From: Topomyia yanbarensis | Lineage: Eukaryota; Arthropoda; Insecta; Diptera; Culicidae | Length of the DNA stretch: 64,000 bases | Direction: 5' to 3' | NCBI RefSeq assembly: GCF_030247195.1 | Contig: NC_080672.1 | Coordinates: 368,954,271 to 369,018,270, forward strand | Part shown: piece after piece, positions 43,401 to 54,874 of the stretch | Layout: each line of letters opens with the position of its first letter | How positions within the stretch are numbered: the first letter of the stretch is position 1 | Translations under genes and position numbers: made by a program | The notes under the pieces: model-generated | What the model was told of the DNA's origin: nothing | The model's input: only the letters and a program-made list of their open reading frames with translations | Databases searched by the model: none

Positions 43401-45612
43401 CGTTTGCGATGATGTACGTTGTTTAAAAATTATTACATACCAAGTGATTGATTGTGGTATTTGTCGTCGGTAGCTATTGTGGAGCTTTGATGTGTGATCG
43501 TAGTTCCGATTGCGCGTTTGTCATAGTCATCTGCGATATCATAAATCACTTGATCTGATAAGGGAAATAACTTTTAGTTTAATCGGATGGAAAGAACATG
43601 GAAGCGTGACGATTTCAAGATAAATGGCAGGCAGGAATCATTCTTAGTGATCCGTAGAATCGTAGCACTATCCCTGCAATTGTCTTGTTCATTGAGAATC
43701 TATTGCGAAGTCTGTCGAAATCGACAGTCAAGTTCCGCAACGAAATGTAATACTAAAATTTTGTTTTTAGCGGCTAAGTGTTGTAATTTTATCAATTATT
43801 TTAAAAGATTTAAGCAGTAACTTTGTACTTCCAAAGGCTTTAAAGCGTACGCTCCAAGGCGGTCAATACCACATCCTAGTATTATCGTCGATTTTATGAT
43901 CTCATAATTACATTTCAAGGTATGCGTCATTGATTACGAACTCACTAAAAGGTAATAAAGTAATATAAATACATGTAGTAGTAATAAGCATCATTCTAAA
44001 CTGTTGACTTGATCCATTGCTTGACTTTTGGATCCACAACCTTATATAATTGTGCAAAAAGTACCTAATGTTTATTTTTTTTTGAAAAAGTAAAATGACT
44101 CAGACATGTGCTCTATTCTGCAAAACGTTTATTAAGGTTTCATTTATAAATTAGAAGTGTCTTAATTTCTAAAAATGAAAACGATTTCATCAAAACCACC
44201 TTCAAATAATTTAGAAATGTACTCAAGTTTCATAAACTATACTTGTTTGTCAGCAGCCTGCTTCAACTTTTTCGAAGAAAGTTTACAGCGCCATTTCTGG
44301 TCCCTATTCGTGAATTAGGAAACGAATATTTTAATTTTAGAATCGCTTTCTGCTGACACAGTTCATACGTAAGGAATTGGGAACGATATGATCAATCAAA
44401 CCGTCCCACAGTGGTCAAAATGAGCAAATTCATGCCTTTAATTATTTTGTGGCTAAACTATAGGGTTTTGAGTTTTGGTGATTTCAGATAAGTTTTTGGA
44501 GTTATTAAAGCGGATTTTTTGAAGTAGACGGTCATGTTCCAAAATGAAGTGTAAAGGTATTTCTGAAACATAACTTTTTACTGAAAGGAGATAGGCGGTT
44601 TGAACCTTCAGCAAAGTTGTAGAGAATATTTTTTAAGTAATTTACATGAAGATACTAACTCTCTATCTACAGCTGTTTCGTTGTTATGAAAAGTTTTCCA
44701 ATGATCCCCATAAAAATCAGTTTATTTAAAATAACTTTTGACGTATTCATTTCTCTACAACAATGTTCTTCACAATGTTTTAGATATTGTAAAAACCCAC
44801 AATTTTGTTGAATATTTAAAGACGATCCGATGTTTATAAAAAGAGTTAGAGCTGTTTCTTTGATTAAAAATATCATATTTCTTAACAAGTTTTCTAAAAA
44901 AGTTGAAAGTACTAACAATCTACTACAAAATCCTAAAGGAGTGGTTAGTATCTGTTAGTATCCAAGAATGTTATAAAAGAATGAAACGGCGAGCATTTGA
45001 GTTTTTTCTTCAGCGCTATCTGGCTTCATTATATTCAACCATTTTATATGTACTATATTCAAAATTATTTTAGTTATTATAATCAATTAATGAGTTATTG
45101 TAAAAGTAATACCATAATTTAACAAAAAGTGCTCGTAGTTTCATTGGAAATTGTGTGAAGAAGCACTGTACAAAATTTTGAAATAATTGATCCAGTAGAT
45201 TCTGAGTTATGATGCACACCTATTTTCTTAAAGTCTCCTTCACAGATTAACTCATTAATTATTTTCAATATTTTCCCACGAAAATTAGAGAAATTAAGTT
45301 CAAATGTTGCATTATTATATTTAATTTTTTTTCAATAAAGAGGTGAATTGCAAACTTGCAAAATGGGATTCATAGTTCTAGTTGTGAAGTACAAAACATA
45401 ATTTTTTCAAGCATTTTTTTCACAAGATGGCGGCTGTGCAGCATTTCCCCTTAGAAACCTCTTTTTGGAAAGGGTCCACGGCCGGACACCTATCTCCCGT
45501 AAATTTTTACGTAGCGCTTAGAATTAAAGTTTTTGCGGTACCTTATAAAAATATCAAACGAGGTACGATGTACGATATTTTGATTTTTTACAAAATGGCG
45601 CTCTTTTTAGTT
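43401..45612. other. Unassigned; includes diverged dispersed repeat at about 44500-44900
   Basis: AACATAACTTTTTACTGAAA, GAAGATACTAACTCTCTATC and a run to AACTTTTGACGTATTCATTT resemble the 34.56-35.7 kb repeat. No gene recognised. Confidence 0.35.
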
Positions 45613-47675
45613 AAAAACCTGTTTTAATCCACCTAGAGGTGCAATTATGCCTTTCTCATTTCTACAAACTATGATTTAATAGCTGGTTCGTACAATATAA
45701 CATTATGGAAATGTCATTCATTCTTATTACACTTGGTAAGTATATATAAGAGCACCTTTTTGCATTCATCGCGGTTTCGGTTTGAATCGGAGTTTTCTAT
45801 GTGATCGCACTCCAAAACCCGTAATTCCGGAGCCGGAAGTCAGATGGAGATGGAATTTAATATCAGTTTCCGACGACGCAACACCTTTCGTTTGAGATTA
45901 AGTTGATCAAATCAGTATAGCCATTTTCGAGAAACCAATATAACCGTTATTCTGAATTTGGATGCTTTCGGATCCGTCGATGGTGGCCAGTGTGACCAAA
46001 GAGACTTTGAATGACTGTTGGTGACCTAGATCTACAAATTCAACAGTTGTGTTTACATTTTGGAAAAAATTTCACCTTTTTACATTTATCGCAGCATTCG
46101 TTAGAATCGGGATTTGCTGCGTGATCGTACGTATCACCCTGTAATTCAGGAACCAGAACTCGGATCCACACAAAATTCAACAGCAGCTGATGGACCTTTC
46201 ATTTAAAATCAAATTTGCCAAATCGGTTCAGAAAATTCCGAGAAACCGATGTGGACAAATCAACAAATTTTGTTTTGTAACCATACTCTTCAACTCGTAA
46301 TCCGGAACAAGATGTCGGTTGAAAATGAAATTCAATAGCAACCTATGGGAATATTATACCTTTCATTTGAATCTTAGTTTGTAAAAATCGGTTCAGCCAT
46401 CTCCGAGAAACCGATGTGGACATTTTGTTAACAAATCCGCACATACACACACATACATACATACATACATACATACATACATACATACATACATACATAC
46501 ATACATACATACATACACACAGATATTTTGCGATCTCGGCGAACTGAGTCGAATGTTATATGAGACTCGGCCCTCCGAGCCTCGGTTAGAAAGTCGGTTT
46601 TTGGAGCAATTGCATAACCTTTCTATATGAGAAAGGCAAAAGAATAATATTTAATTAGTTTAATCAGCATGAGTTCAATGTTATCTTCATGAGATTATAT
46701 TTTGAAATGTTGGTGGAATGGGTTTGAAAGTGGATGGAATGGGGGGTTAGTAGAGTGGCAGTGGAGGATGCGTCAGAAATCCTTCATCTTATTTCGGCAT
46801 ACGGGGTGGATGAAGGAAATGCGGGCGTGAGGGTGGTCCAAGAGGAGGGGAGTGATGAAGGAGGTGTAAGGGCAAAGCGGGGGAGGGAGGGGCGGCGACG
46901 CAATACTCAACTGCATATTTTGCCTTTCATTTGAGACTTGGTTTGAGAAAATCGACTCAGTCATCACCGAAGAACCGATGTGACTTTAATTGTGGAATAT
47001 GCCCGGAATTCCGGACTTCCGGAATCGTCGATAGTGGACAATATATTCAAAGAATGTTTGATTGGCAATCAGTGATCTAGATCTGCGATTAGAAGTAATT
47101 TGGTGATAATTTCAATAGTTTTTAGCCACTGAGGTATTACGATTGTACCGATTTATATGGGAAATTCCAGTGTATGCTTACTAACACCCCTGTAACTCCG
47201 GAAGCAAAAGTCAGAACCGAATGAAATTCAGCAGCAGTCAATGGTATTACTGTATCTTTCATTTGAATTTGAAATCAATGTAAAAATCGGTAGAGAATTC
47301 GCTGGGGAATGGGTGTGATATTAGCTTAGGAACTTGGCGGGTTCCCCGGGGGCGTCATGAACCGTCATAGGTGGCCAATGTGGTCAAAGCAACTAGAGTA
47401 ATGTTACATCAATTTTAATATGTTTTACATCATTTTAACATCATGGTGGTACCAGTTTATATGGGAATTTGCTGTGTGACCGCACTCTTCAACCCGTAAC
47501 TCCGGAACCGGAAGTGACACACACATACACACACACATATACATACACACACATACATTTGCCGATCTCGACGAACTGAATCGAATGGTGTATGACACTC
47601 GTCCCTCCGGGCCTCGGTTAAAAAGTCGATTTTTACAGTGATTGCATAGCCTTTCTTTATATTAGAAAGGCAAAA
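45613..47675 (+). repeat. Left arm of giant inverted repeat
   Basis: The arm begins AAAAACCTGTTTTAATCCAC and ends AGAAAGGCAAAA. It contains two sub-modules, each ending with the phrase GAACTGA(G/A)TCGAATG..., a CGGsCCTCCGrGCCTCGGTT palindrome and a CCTTTCT...AGAAAGG hairpin (ends near 46640 and 47675). An (ATAC)n run lies at 46441-46520. It is nearly identical, reversed, to 48598-50832. No transposase or RT frame was found; the open frame at 46734-46934 reads the same (with changes) in the other arm and looks incidental. Confidence 0.85.
46441..46520. repeat. (ATAC)n microsatellite
   Basis: Tetranucleotide array inside the left arm; its counterpart in the right arm is the (TGTA)n run at about 50236-50330, of different length. 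Confidence 0.9.
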
Positions 47676-48597
47676 ATACTTAAAATGTCATAAAAATCGA
47701 CACAAAATTGTTGTTTAAAAATCTAACCACTAAAAAAATAAAGTCCTACGTACGTCGCTGGGGAAATCAATTTTGAATAAACTGTAAAAGTTTCAAAACG
47801 ATAGAAAATTATTTGTTCGTGTTACGTTTCCGGCCAGCTCTAAAAATGTGGTTTAGAGAAAAACGTTGTGAATGTTTTCAGTGCCCTCGGGGTATCCACA
47901 AAAGGCGTTACGGCAGAATTGAAAATTAGAACATTTAGTAATTTAGGACTGGTGGTATCCAACGGGGAAAAGCATTCGAAAATGGTGAGTGAGGCTAAGT
48001 AATCATGTGAAAAAAATTCCACTCAGAGGCGAGATTCTAACTCGCAACCTTTGAGACTCCGGCCCAATGCACTAACCCTTATGCTATCTCTGGGTATGAT
48101 GACATCCCAGAAAGAACATATGATTATCGCATTGGCGACGGTGATCGTACCCTGCCAGTGTGATAATCATATACAGCCTCTTTTGAAAAAAATGTGCATT
48201 CTTGGCACATCGTAAAACTTGTTGCATTAAAATATGCTACAGGCCATATTCGATTATCCGTAGACCGACCAACCGAAGAAATTCTTTCGATTATCCGTAC
48301 ATTATTTTTTTCTCAAACTACATTACACATCTATAATTTATTCTTGGATACCACCTACAGTTGCTGAAAGAATAAATATTTTCTAAAAAATAATTAAAAC
48401 TTTGTAGGAATACAGAAATTTTACTTATTTAGCATATAATTTTGAATTAGATGCGATGGCTTACATATTTTCGTACACTAATCAATTACAATTGATTCTA
48501 ACTACAGTTTCTGGAAGACCAGAATTTTATGTTCTCAATATATATTCACAAAAATACGTAGAAATACAAAAGCACATTTTTAACAAAAAAACTTTTT
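47676..48597. other. Loop of the giant inverted repeat
   Basis: About 920 bp of sequence between the arms. It contains the tRNA-like gene remnant at 48022-48094; otherwise nothing recognised. Confidence 0.6.
48022..48094 (-). tRNA. tRNA-like sequence (pseudogene or SINE head)
   Basis: The minus strand folds as a cloverleaf. Acceptor CCCAGAG/CTCTGAG pairs 6 of 7. D arm is GCA-TAAGGGTTAG-TGC. Anticodon stem TTGGG/CTCAA closes a 7 nt loop CCGGAGT. The T arm GCGAG-TTAGAAT-CTCGC is perfect. The loop would give anticodon GGA, but position 33 is C instead of U, the T loop is TTAGAAT instead of TTCRAAT, and there is no long variable arm as in real tRNA-Ser. A decayed tRNA or the head of a SINE is more likely than a working tRNA. 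Confidence 0.5.
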
Positions 48598-49780
48598 TTT
48601 TCCTTTCTCATATAAAGAAAGGCTATGCAATCACTGTAAAAATCGACTTTTTAACCGAGGCCCGGAGGGCCGAGTGTCATACACCATTCGATTCAGTTCG
48701 TCGAGATCGGCAAATGTCTGTGTGTATATGTATGTGTGTATGTATGTGTGTGTATGTGTGTGTGTCATTTAAACTCATACAATTTTCTCAGAGATGGCTG
48801 AACCGATTTTCGAAAACTTAGTTTCATCTGAAAGGTAAAACGCTCCCATAAGCTGCTATTGAATTTTCAGTTGATCCGACTTCCGGTTCCGGAGTTACGG
48901 GTTGAAGAGTGCGGTCACACAGCAAATTCCCATATAAACTGGTACCACCATGATGTTCAAATGATGTAAAACATATCAAAATCGATGAAACATTACTCTA
49001 GCTTGCGGGTCTGGATCACTAATGATCAATCAAAGCAGCTTTGACCACATTGGTCACCTATGACGGTTCATGACGCCCCCGGGGAACCTGCCAAGTTCCT
49101 AACCTAATATTACACCCATTCCCCAACAAATTCTCTACCGATTTTTACAAACTTGATTTCAAATGAAAGATACAGTAATACCATTGACTGCTGCTGAATT
49201 TCATTCGGTTATGTCTCTTGCTTCCAGAGTTACAGGGGTGTTAGTAAGGATACACTGGAATTTCCCATATAAATCGGTACTATCGTAATACCTCAGAGGC
49301 TAAAAAGTATTGAAATGGTCACCAAATTACTTCTAATCGCAGATCTAGATCATTGATTGCCAATCAAACATTCTTTGAATATATTGTCCACTATCGACGA
49401 TTTCGGAAGCCCGGAATTCCGGGCATATTCCACAATTAAAGTTACATCGGTTCTTCGGTGATGACTGAACCGATTTTCTCAAACCAAGTCTCAAATGAAA
49501 GGCAAAATATGCAGCTGAGTATTGCGTCGCCGCCCCTCTCCCCGCTTTGCCCTTACACCTCCCTCCTTCATCACTCCCCTCCTCTTGGACCACCCTCACG
49601 CCCGCATTTCCTTCATCCACCCCGTATACCGAAATAAGATGAAGGATTTCTGACGCATCCTCCACTGCCACTCTACTAACCCCCCATTCCCTCCACTTTC
49701 AAACCCATTCCAACATTTCCAACATTTCAAAATATAATCACATGAAGATAACATTGAACTCATTCTGATTAAGCTAATTA

Positions 49781-50099
49781 GGGTGATGAGCCCATTTGCA
49801 CCATGTTTCTATTATCACCCTACCCATTTGAAGCCGTTGGTTAGAGCAGTGTCTGCCATCTTTGTTCAACGCATTGAGTCAAATGGTAATGCAACAATAG
49901 GGGCACTCGATTCGAGTTTTCATTGTGCTCAAACACGAGAATTTTACTGTTTTCAACGCATTTGTGTTATAATATTGGTTCTTAACAACGAAGCAAAGCG
50001 GTTGATGTTAATTTTTTCGCATTCCATTGATTGTAAGGCAAGAAATTACCGAATTATTGAGGCACCTTGCTTAGTATGGTGAAAATAGGCTCATCACCC
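49781..50099. mobile_element. MITE with TA duplication inserted in one arm
   Basis: Ends GGGTGATGAGCCCATTTGCA and the inverse of GGTGAAAATAGGCTCATCACCC match imperfectly over about 20 bp. TA is repeated at 49779-49780 and 50100-50101. The left arm (near 46655) shows the empty site AATATTTAATTAG, matching removal of the element plus one TA. The 99-codon frame inside has no recognisable domain. Confidence 0.8.
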
Positions 50100-50235
50100 T
50101 AAATATTATTCTTTTGCCTTTCTCATATAGAAAGGTTACGCAATTGCTCCAAAAACCGACTTTCTAACCGAGGCCCGGAGGGCCGAGTCTTATATAACAT
50201 TCGACTCAGTTCGCCGAGATCGCAAAATATCTGTG

Positions 50236-50330
50236 TGTATGTATGTGTGTATGTATGTGTATGTATGTATGTATGTATGTATGTATGTATGTATGTATGT
50301 GTGTATGTATGTATGTGTGTGTATGTGCAG
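50236..50330. repeat. (TGTA)n microsatellite
   Basis: Imperfect TATG/TGTA tetranucleotide run with GTGTG interruptions, inside the right arm of the giant inverted repeat. Confidence 0.9.
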
Positions 50331-50832
50331 ATTTGTTAACAAAATGCCCATATCAGTCTCTCGGAGATGGCTGAACCGATTTTTACAAACTAAGATTCAA
50401 ATGAAAGGTATAATATTCCCGTAGGTTGCTATTGAATGTCGTTTTCAACCGACATCTTGTTCTGGATTACTAGTAGAAGAGTATGGTTACAAAACAAAAT
50501 TTGTTGATTTGTCCGCATCGGTTTCTCGGAATTTTCTGAACCGATTTTGACAAACTTGATTTTAAATGAAAGGTCCATCAGCTGCTGTTGAATTTTGTGT
50601 GGATCTGACTTCCGGCTCCGGAGTTACGGGTTGTGGAGTGCGATCACATAGAAAACTCCGATTCAAACCGATACCGCGATGAATGCAAAAAGGTGCTCTT
50701 ATATATACTTACCAAGTGTAATAAGAATGAAAGACATTTCCATAATGTTATATTGTACGAACCAGCTAAACCATATTTTGGAGCAATGAGAAAGGCACAA
50801 TTGCACCTCTAGGTGGATTAAAACAGGTTTTT

Positions 50833-51528
50833 CTATCCTAATATTAAAATACAAAAATCGATAGAAATTGATATCGCGTACAATTCCTGGAAGTACAAAA
50901 TTAAAAAAAATATTCATTTAATCAACAAATGTACTCATGTATTGTTGAGTGCAGATATTATAATTTCCAAATGCTACTACTTTTTTAGGAATTATACTAA
51001 TGAAGCAAATTATAATTATTTTTGTTTGGAGAACCCGTTGTATCATTCATGAAATCTCCGAGCACATCGTTTATAGTGAACATTTTTAAAGAAAACGAAT
51101 GAAATTTAGAAAATGCCCTTACTGTAACATTTATTAAATTGGTACATTTAATGTTAATGGTTTTAAGAGAATGGAAAAGATGAAAACGAGAACCGTACTT
51201 TTCAAGAAGCCACTTTCAGTATACTTTTTCAAGTTGCTAACCGTCATTCTTTACCGCTTAACTAATGTGATTGAAACCATTTCATAAGGATGTGCTCCTT
51301 TTCCCTTTGATGATTTCGTTTTACCTGGACATCTGGTCACAAACGAGTTTCCAGTGGATCCAAGGAGGGCAGTCGGCGATCGGGTTCATGATGTCCTATA
51401 GTATTCTTCCATTTGCCAAAAAGCAATAAGTTTAATTTCTTCTTTTCCCGAACATAGTTGTCCTCCCTCTCTTCACTTTCCCTGATACGGTCTCTGCTAC
51501 TCTGATGTTGAGATCAATTCTCGCGTTT
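50833..51528. other. Unassigned sequence
   Basis: No gene or element recognised. Confidence 0.4.
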
Positions 51529-51760
51529 TTGAAATGGACCTATGTGCAAAAGAGAGCCTCTCTTTGTTTACTTTCTCTTTCGATAATCACGGCTTCACCA
51601 TTCATCATTCCAATAATGTTCCATTACATATTGGTAGAGTATGATTTCGACTAGCATATTATGCAAAGAGTTAAGCAGCAAACGCAAGTGCACCCGTGTT
51701 AATAGCCGTAGAGAAAGTAAACAAAGAGAGGCTCTCATTTGCACATAGGACCTTTTCAAT
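51529..51760. mobile_element. Foldback MITE with ~42 bp inverted ends
   Basis: GGACCTATGTGCAAAAGAGA followed by GCCTCTCTTTGTTTACTTTC on the left is mirrored by GAAAGTAAACAAAGAGAGGC and TCTCATTTGCACATAGGACC on the right, with three mismatches. The similarity extends outward over TTGAAA, so exact ends and target duplication are unclear. Confidence 0.65.
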
Positions 51761-52014
51761 AATTTTACTTGAATTCCTATTGTGTTTCTTCTTGTTTCAA
51801 TTGTTAATCGTCAAATAATAGTTCGTGCTAAAAAAACTAACATTGCATATCTAGTCTTTGAAAATATTTCTAACTGCACCCTAAAGTCTGAATAAAAATG
51901 CACTAATATTTTTTCTGCATCCTGAATTCCTTGTTTTAAGATCTAGATGTGTCAAAATGTATTCCCCTTAGTATTACGAAAAAATAAGTTTAAATTTTGA
52001 ACAAATCCTAATTA

Positions 52015-52426
52015 CAGTAAGATTCCGTTTTTGGCATGCTCCATTTTTGGCAACAAAAAGGTTCTGTTTTTGGCAACAAATGGGTTCCGTTTTTGGTAAC
52101 ATTATTTTTGTTCATAGTAAATCTTTTGAAAAATGCTCAATAATCATTTTGTTGTAATAATGGATATCGCTTTTGACTTTATTTCCAAACATAGGAGTCA
52201 TATTCACTATATTTTATGGAGGCGGGCATAATGAATAAAGTTAAATTTGTTGATTTTTTCTATTATTTCATTCCATTTCGCATATTCTTATATAATTAAT
52301 GTTCTAGTGACATTTGTGATGTCACAAATTGAAAATAAAAGCTTTTAAGGTAAGGTTCCATTTTTGGCACGGTTCCAGTTTTGGCAACTGGAAAAAAATA
52401 TTGTTGCCAAAAACGGAATCCTACTG
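52015..52426. mobile_element. Pogo-like MITE, ends CAGTArGATTCCGTTTTTGG
   Basis: A 412 bp element with TA on both sides (52013-52014 and 52427-52428). Ends CAGTAAGATTCCGTTTTTGG and inverse CAGTAGGATTCCGTTTTTGG match 19 of 20. TTCC(G/A)TTTTTGGCA(A)C is repeated about five times near the ends. CAGTA ends with TA duplication fit the pogo branch of Tc1/mariner. Confidence 0.75.
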
Positions 52427-52599
52427 TATTATACAATATTTTCAAGAAATTTAAATTGTAAGAAAACAAAATTTGCATTTCAATAAAAAAATGAAATTAT
52501 TGTACATCGAGAATTTCAGCGCATGAAAGATCAATATGCGGTTAATTTCAGGTTTTAGTTTGTTCCAAGCTTTCGAATGGGTATTTCCTGCACTGGATG

Positions 52600-52688
52600 C
52601 AGGCTGCTCTGAAAATCAAGCAAAATAGTCTTAGCGCATCAGCGGGTCTCGTTCAGAGCCATTTGCGCGAGTTTCGGAAGGCTTAGTC
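52600..52688. repeat. Solo end of the CCGGAAGTCGC element family
   Basis: TAGTCTTAGCGCA, CCATTTGCGCGA and TTTCGGAAGG correspond in order to 29800-29870, the right end of the element at 28881-29870. No partner end is nearby. Confidence 0.5.
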
Positions 52689-53010
52689 AGTAAAGAATGC
52701 TAAAAACTACTGTATTGGATTCCAAGTTAGCTGAAGTACTTCATTTTCCGTATTTATCTGTATTGAGAACATCAATAGCTACAAGGAGAATCTAACAGAG
52801 AAAAAGCATCTGCGCCATTTCAAATTTTCAATTTCAAAACTTTCCACAAGTTTTCTTCTGCTTTCGACTTCAATTTTACGCTACACGTGATAATCTATGT
52901 ACCTTGATGAAAATTGCACTAGTTGCTCTTTTTATTCTTTATACATATATTCGACTACAAAGCATGTCAAAAAGCAGTTAAAATCCTGAAAACGATTGTA
53001 GTACCAGAGC

Positions 53011-54460
53011 TAGAGCTTCCATTTCCCGACGGTTTTCAGCTTCCCGGGATTCGGGAAATAAATAATAAATTTCCCGGGAAATCCCGGGAATACAGAAGAA
53101 AAACAAAAAGGTGAATGTTTCTCTTGAAAACAAAAGAATAAATTGAAAAGTTTTCAAACCCGTTTGATTGCATGTATATCTGCCCTAAAGCAGTTGTCAG
53201 AAGATGGCGATTTGGTGACCTACACATCATTCAATCATTTGATAACTCATCAATAAGTTTACGCAAAACTTTTACTTGGCTATATGTATAGCCTAAATTT
53301 TGGTAATTACGATTACGATTGGGACGATATACTAAACGCAGCTGCTGGAGTTACAGTCCGAAATTGGAATTCGTTGTTCTGATACGATAGAATGTGATCA
53401 ATTTAATGCAAAGCACCTTCTATGGTAATTTTGAATGAAAAGATTGAGCTGCTTCAGAGTAGTGTGCAGTTGCTTCCGATCAAAAGAGGAAGGTTTATAC
53501 ATGGAATCCATTTCCGTCACAGTAGGATCAGCATCATTTCGAATTATGTGTGAATCAAAATCAAGCAGATAATGGACGAACTGTGCAGCGATAGATGAAG
53601 GCTATTATCGATTTCCTGTTACGGGCAAGTATTTGGATTGCTTGATCGTATCCCTTCAAAAAATCCTGCCTGCATCCTTGAAAGCATTCAAAGAGTTTGG
53701 ATGCGCATGATATTGGGCAGATACAACGTTATGTATTTCTTTTCATACATCCAAAAATTTACAGATATTACAGTTACAGTATAACAAATAAGACGAAATA
53801 TACATTCGATGAACCGACCAAATATTTCTGCAGACGTTCTAGAAACATTCCTTATTTTAAATAGCGTTTGCATTAAGCATGATATCACTACAAACCATCC
53901 CAAGTTTTGAACACAATTTCCATTACTAATTTGATTGCAAGCCCTTTCATTCAAGATCTAACTATTAAAATAAACTATTAAAAGAATTGTTGAAAATCTG
54001 ATCAATCGGTTCATCGGTGGCAGAGATATCGTGCGCATCACTAACGCTACTGTATGGAAATGGTTCGGTATAACGGCCGGCAAATTAATCCATTTTTGAA
54101 TGAAAATTTGAATGAATGCAACATTCTTTAGCAGTGTTTTGAGTATGGCGTGGACTATATATCTAAAAAAATCACGAAAACATATCAGTGAGCCTAAAGA
54201 TATATAGTCCATTGATGTGCAAATCAGTTGGAAAAGCACAATCTGCATTCACTACTCACTCCAAATGTTTGCCTGTAAAGATATTTCCTACAGAATTTCA
54301 TTTGGAGAATCTAAATCTTATGGAATAAATTAAAAATCTTTTTTCCCGGGATTCCCAAATCCCGGGAATGAGAAAACACAATTTCCCGGGAATCGGGAAT
54401 CCCGGGAAATCTAAAAATCCCGGGATTCCCGGGAAATAAATTCCCGGGATGGAAGCTCTA
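53011..54460. mobile_element. hAT-like element with CCCGGG-rich ends
   Basis: Ends TAGAGCTTCCATTTCCCG and inverse TAGAGCTTCCATCCCGGG. The flanks ACCAGAGC (53003-53010) and AACAGAGC (54461-54468) match 7 of 8, as expected for an 8 bp hAT duplication. TTCCCGGGA(A/T)TCCCGGGAA-type repeats are stacked inside both ends (53050-53092 and 54345-54450). The 1.2 kb interior has many stops and I could not identify a transposase with confidence. Confidence 0.7.
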
Positions 54461-54573
54461 AACAGAGCTTCACTTACCTATACACAACACAACACCAAAA
54501 TTGTTGCTTCTTCGAAACATAGTCTTAATCCAAGTAAACGGTCTATCTATATCTATATTCTATATCTATTCTA

Positions 54574-54655
<82 letters not shown>
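54574..54655. repeat. (TCTA)n microsatellite
   Basis: A nearly pure TCTA array. It merges into the 5' end (TCTATATATATAAAA) of the Helitron-like unit that follows and may have expanded from it. Confidence 0.9.
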
Positions 54656-54656
<1 letters not shown>

Positions 54657-54874
54657 ATATATAAAAGTCAAAGTTTGTATGTATATGATTTATAGACTCC
54701 CAAACGGCTTAACCGATTTCCGTAAAAATTTGCACACAGTAGGTATTTGGTATGGGGCGTGTTTGTGTGCTATTAGTTGGAGATTATCTGCCCGCCAGAT
54801 GGCGCTTTGGAACAAATTGTGTTTTCCTCCTATTTCGCAGAGTGTCGCAGCAACGCGCGATGGGTATTAGCTAG
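54648..54874 (+). mobile_element. Helitron-like non-autonomous unit, copy 1
   Basis: Begins TCTATATATATAAAAGTCAA and ends GCAACGCGCGATGGGTATTAGCTAG, followed by T. TC at the 5' end and CTAG|T at the 3' end fit Helitrons; the CGCG(..)GGGTA..GCTAG tail resembles short Helitron-like (HINE/DINE) elements. The expected strong 3' hairpin is weak. No coding sequence. Confidence 0.55.

Larger units (their letters stand above)
48598..50832 (-). repeat. Right arm of giant inverted repeat
   Basis: Reverse complement of 45613-47675 with few differences. It starts CCTTTCTCATATAAAGAAAG on the inner side and ends GTGGATTAAAACAGGTTTTT outside. A 319 bp MITE at 49781-50099 is present only in this arm. Coding-like stretches mirror those of the left arm (49345-49671). 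Confidence 0.85.

Noticed and set aside
46734..46934. Frame shared by both arms of the giant inverted repeat as a candidate gene
   Set aside because: Its presence in both arms follows from arm similarity; the frame is short, the second copy is frameshifted, and no motif is visible.
45613..50832. Endogenous viral sequence in the giant palindrome or elsewhere
   Set aside because: No viral polymerase, capsid or glycoprotein motifs were seen in any frame; reverse transcriptases present belong to non-LTR retrotransposons.
54449..54695. Ile-Tyr-Leu-Ser repeat protein
   Set aside because: It is the translation of the TCTA microsatellite.
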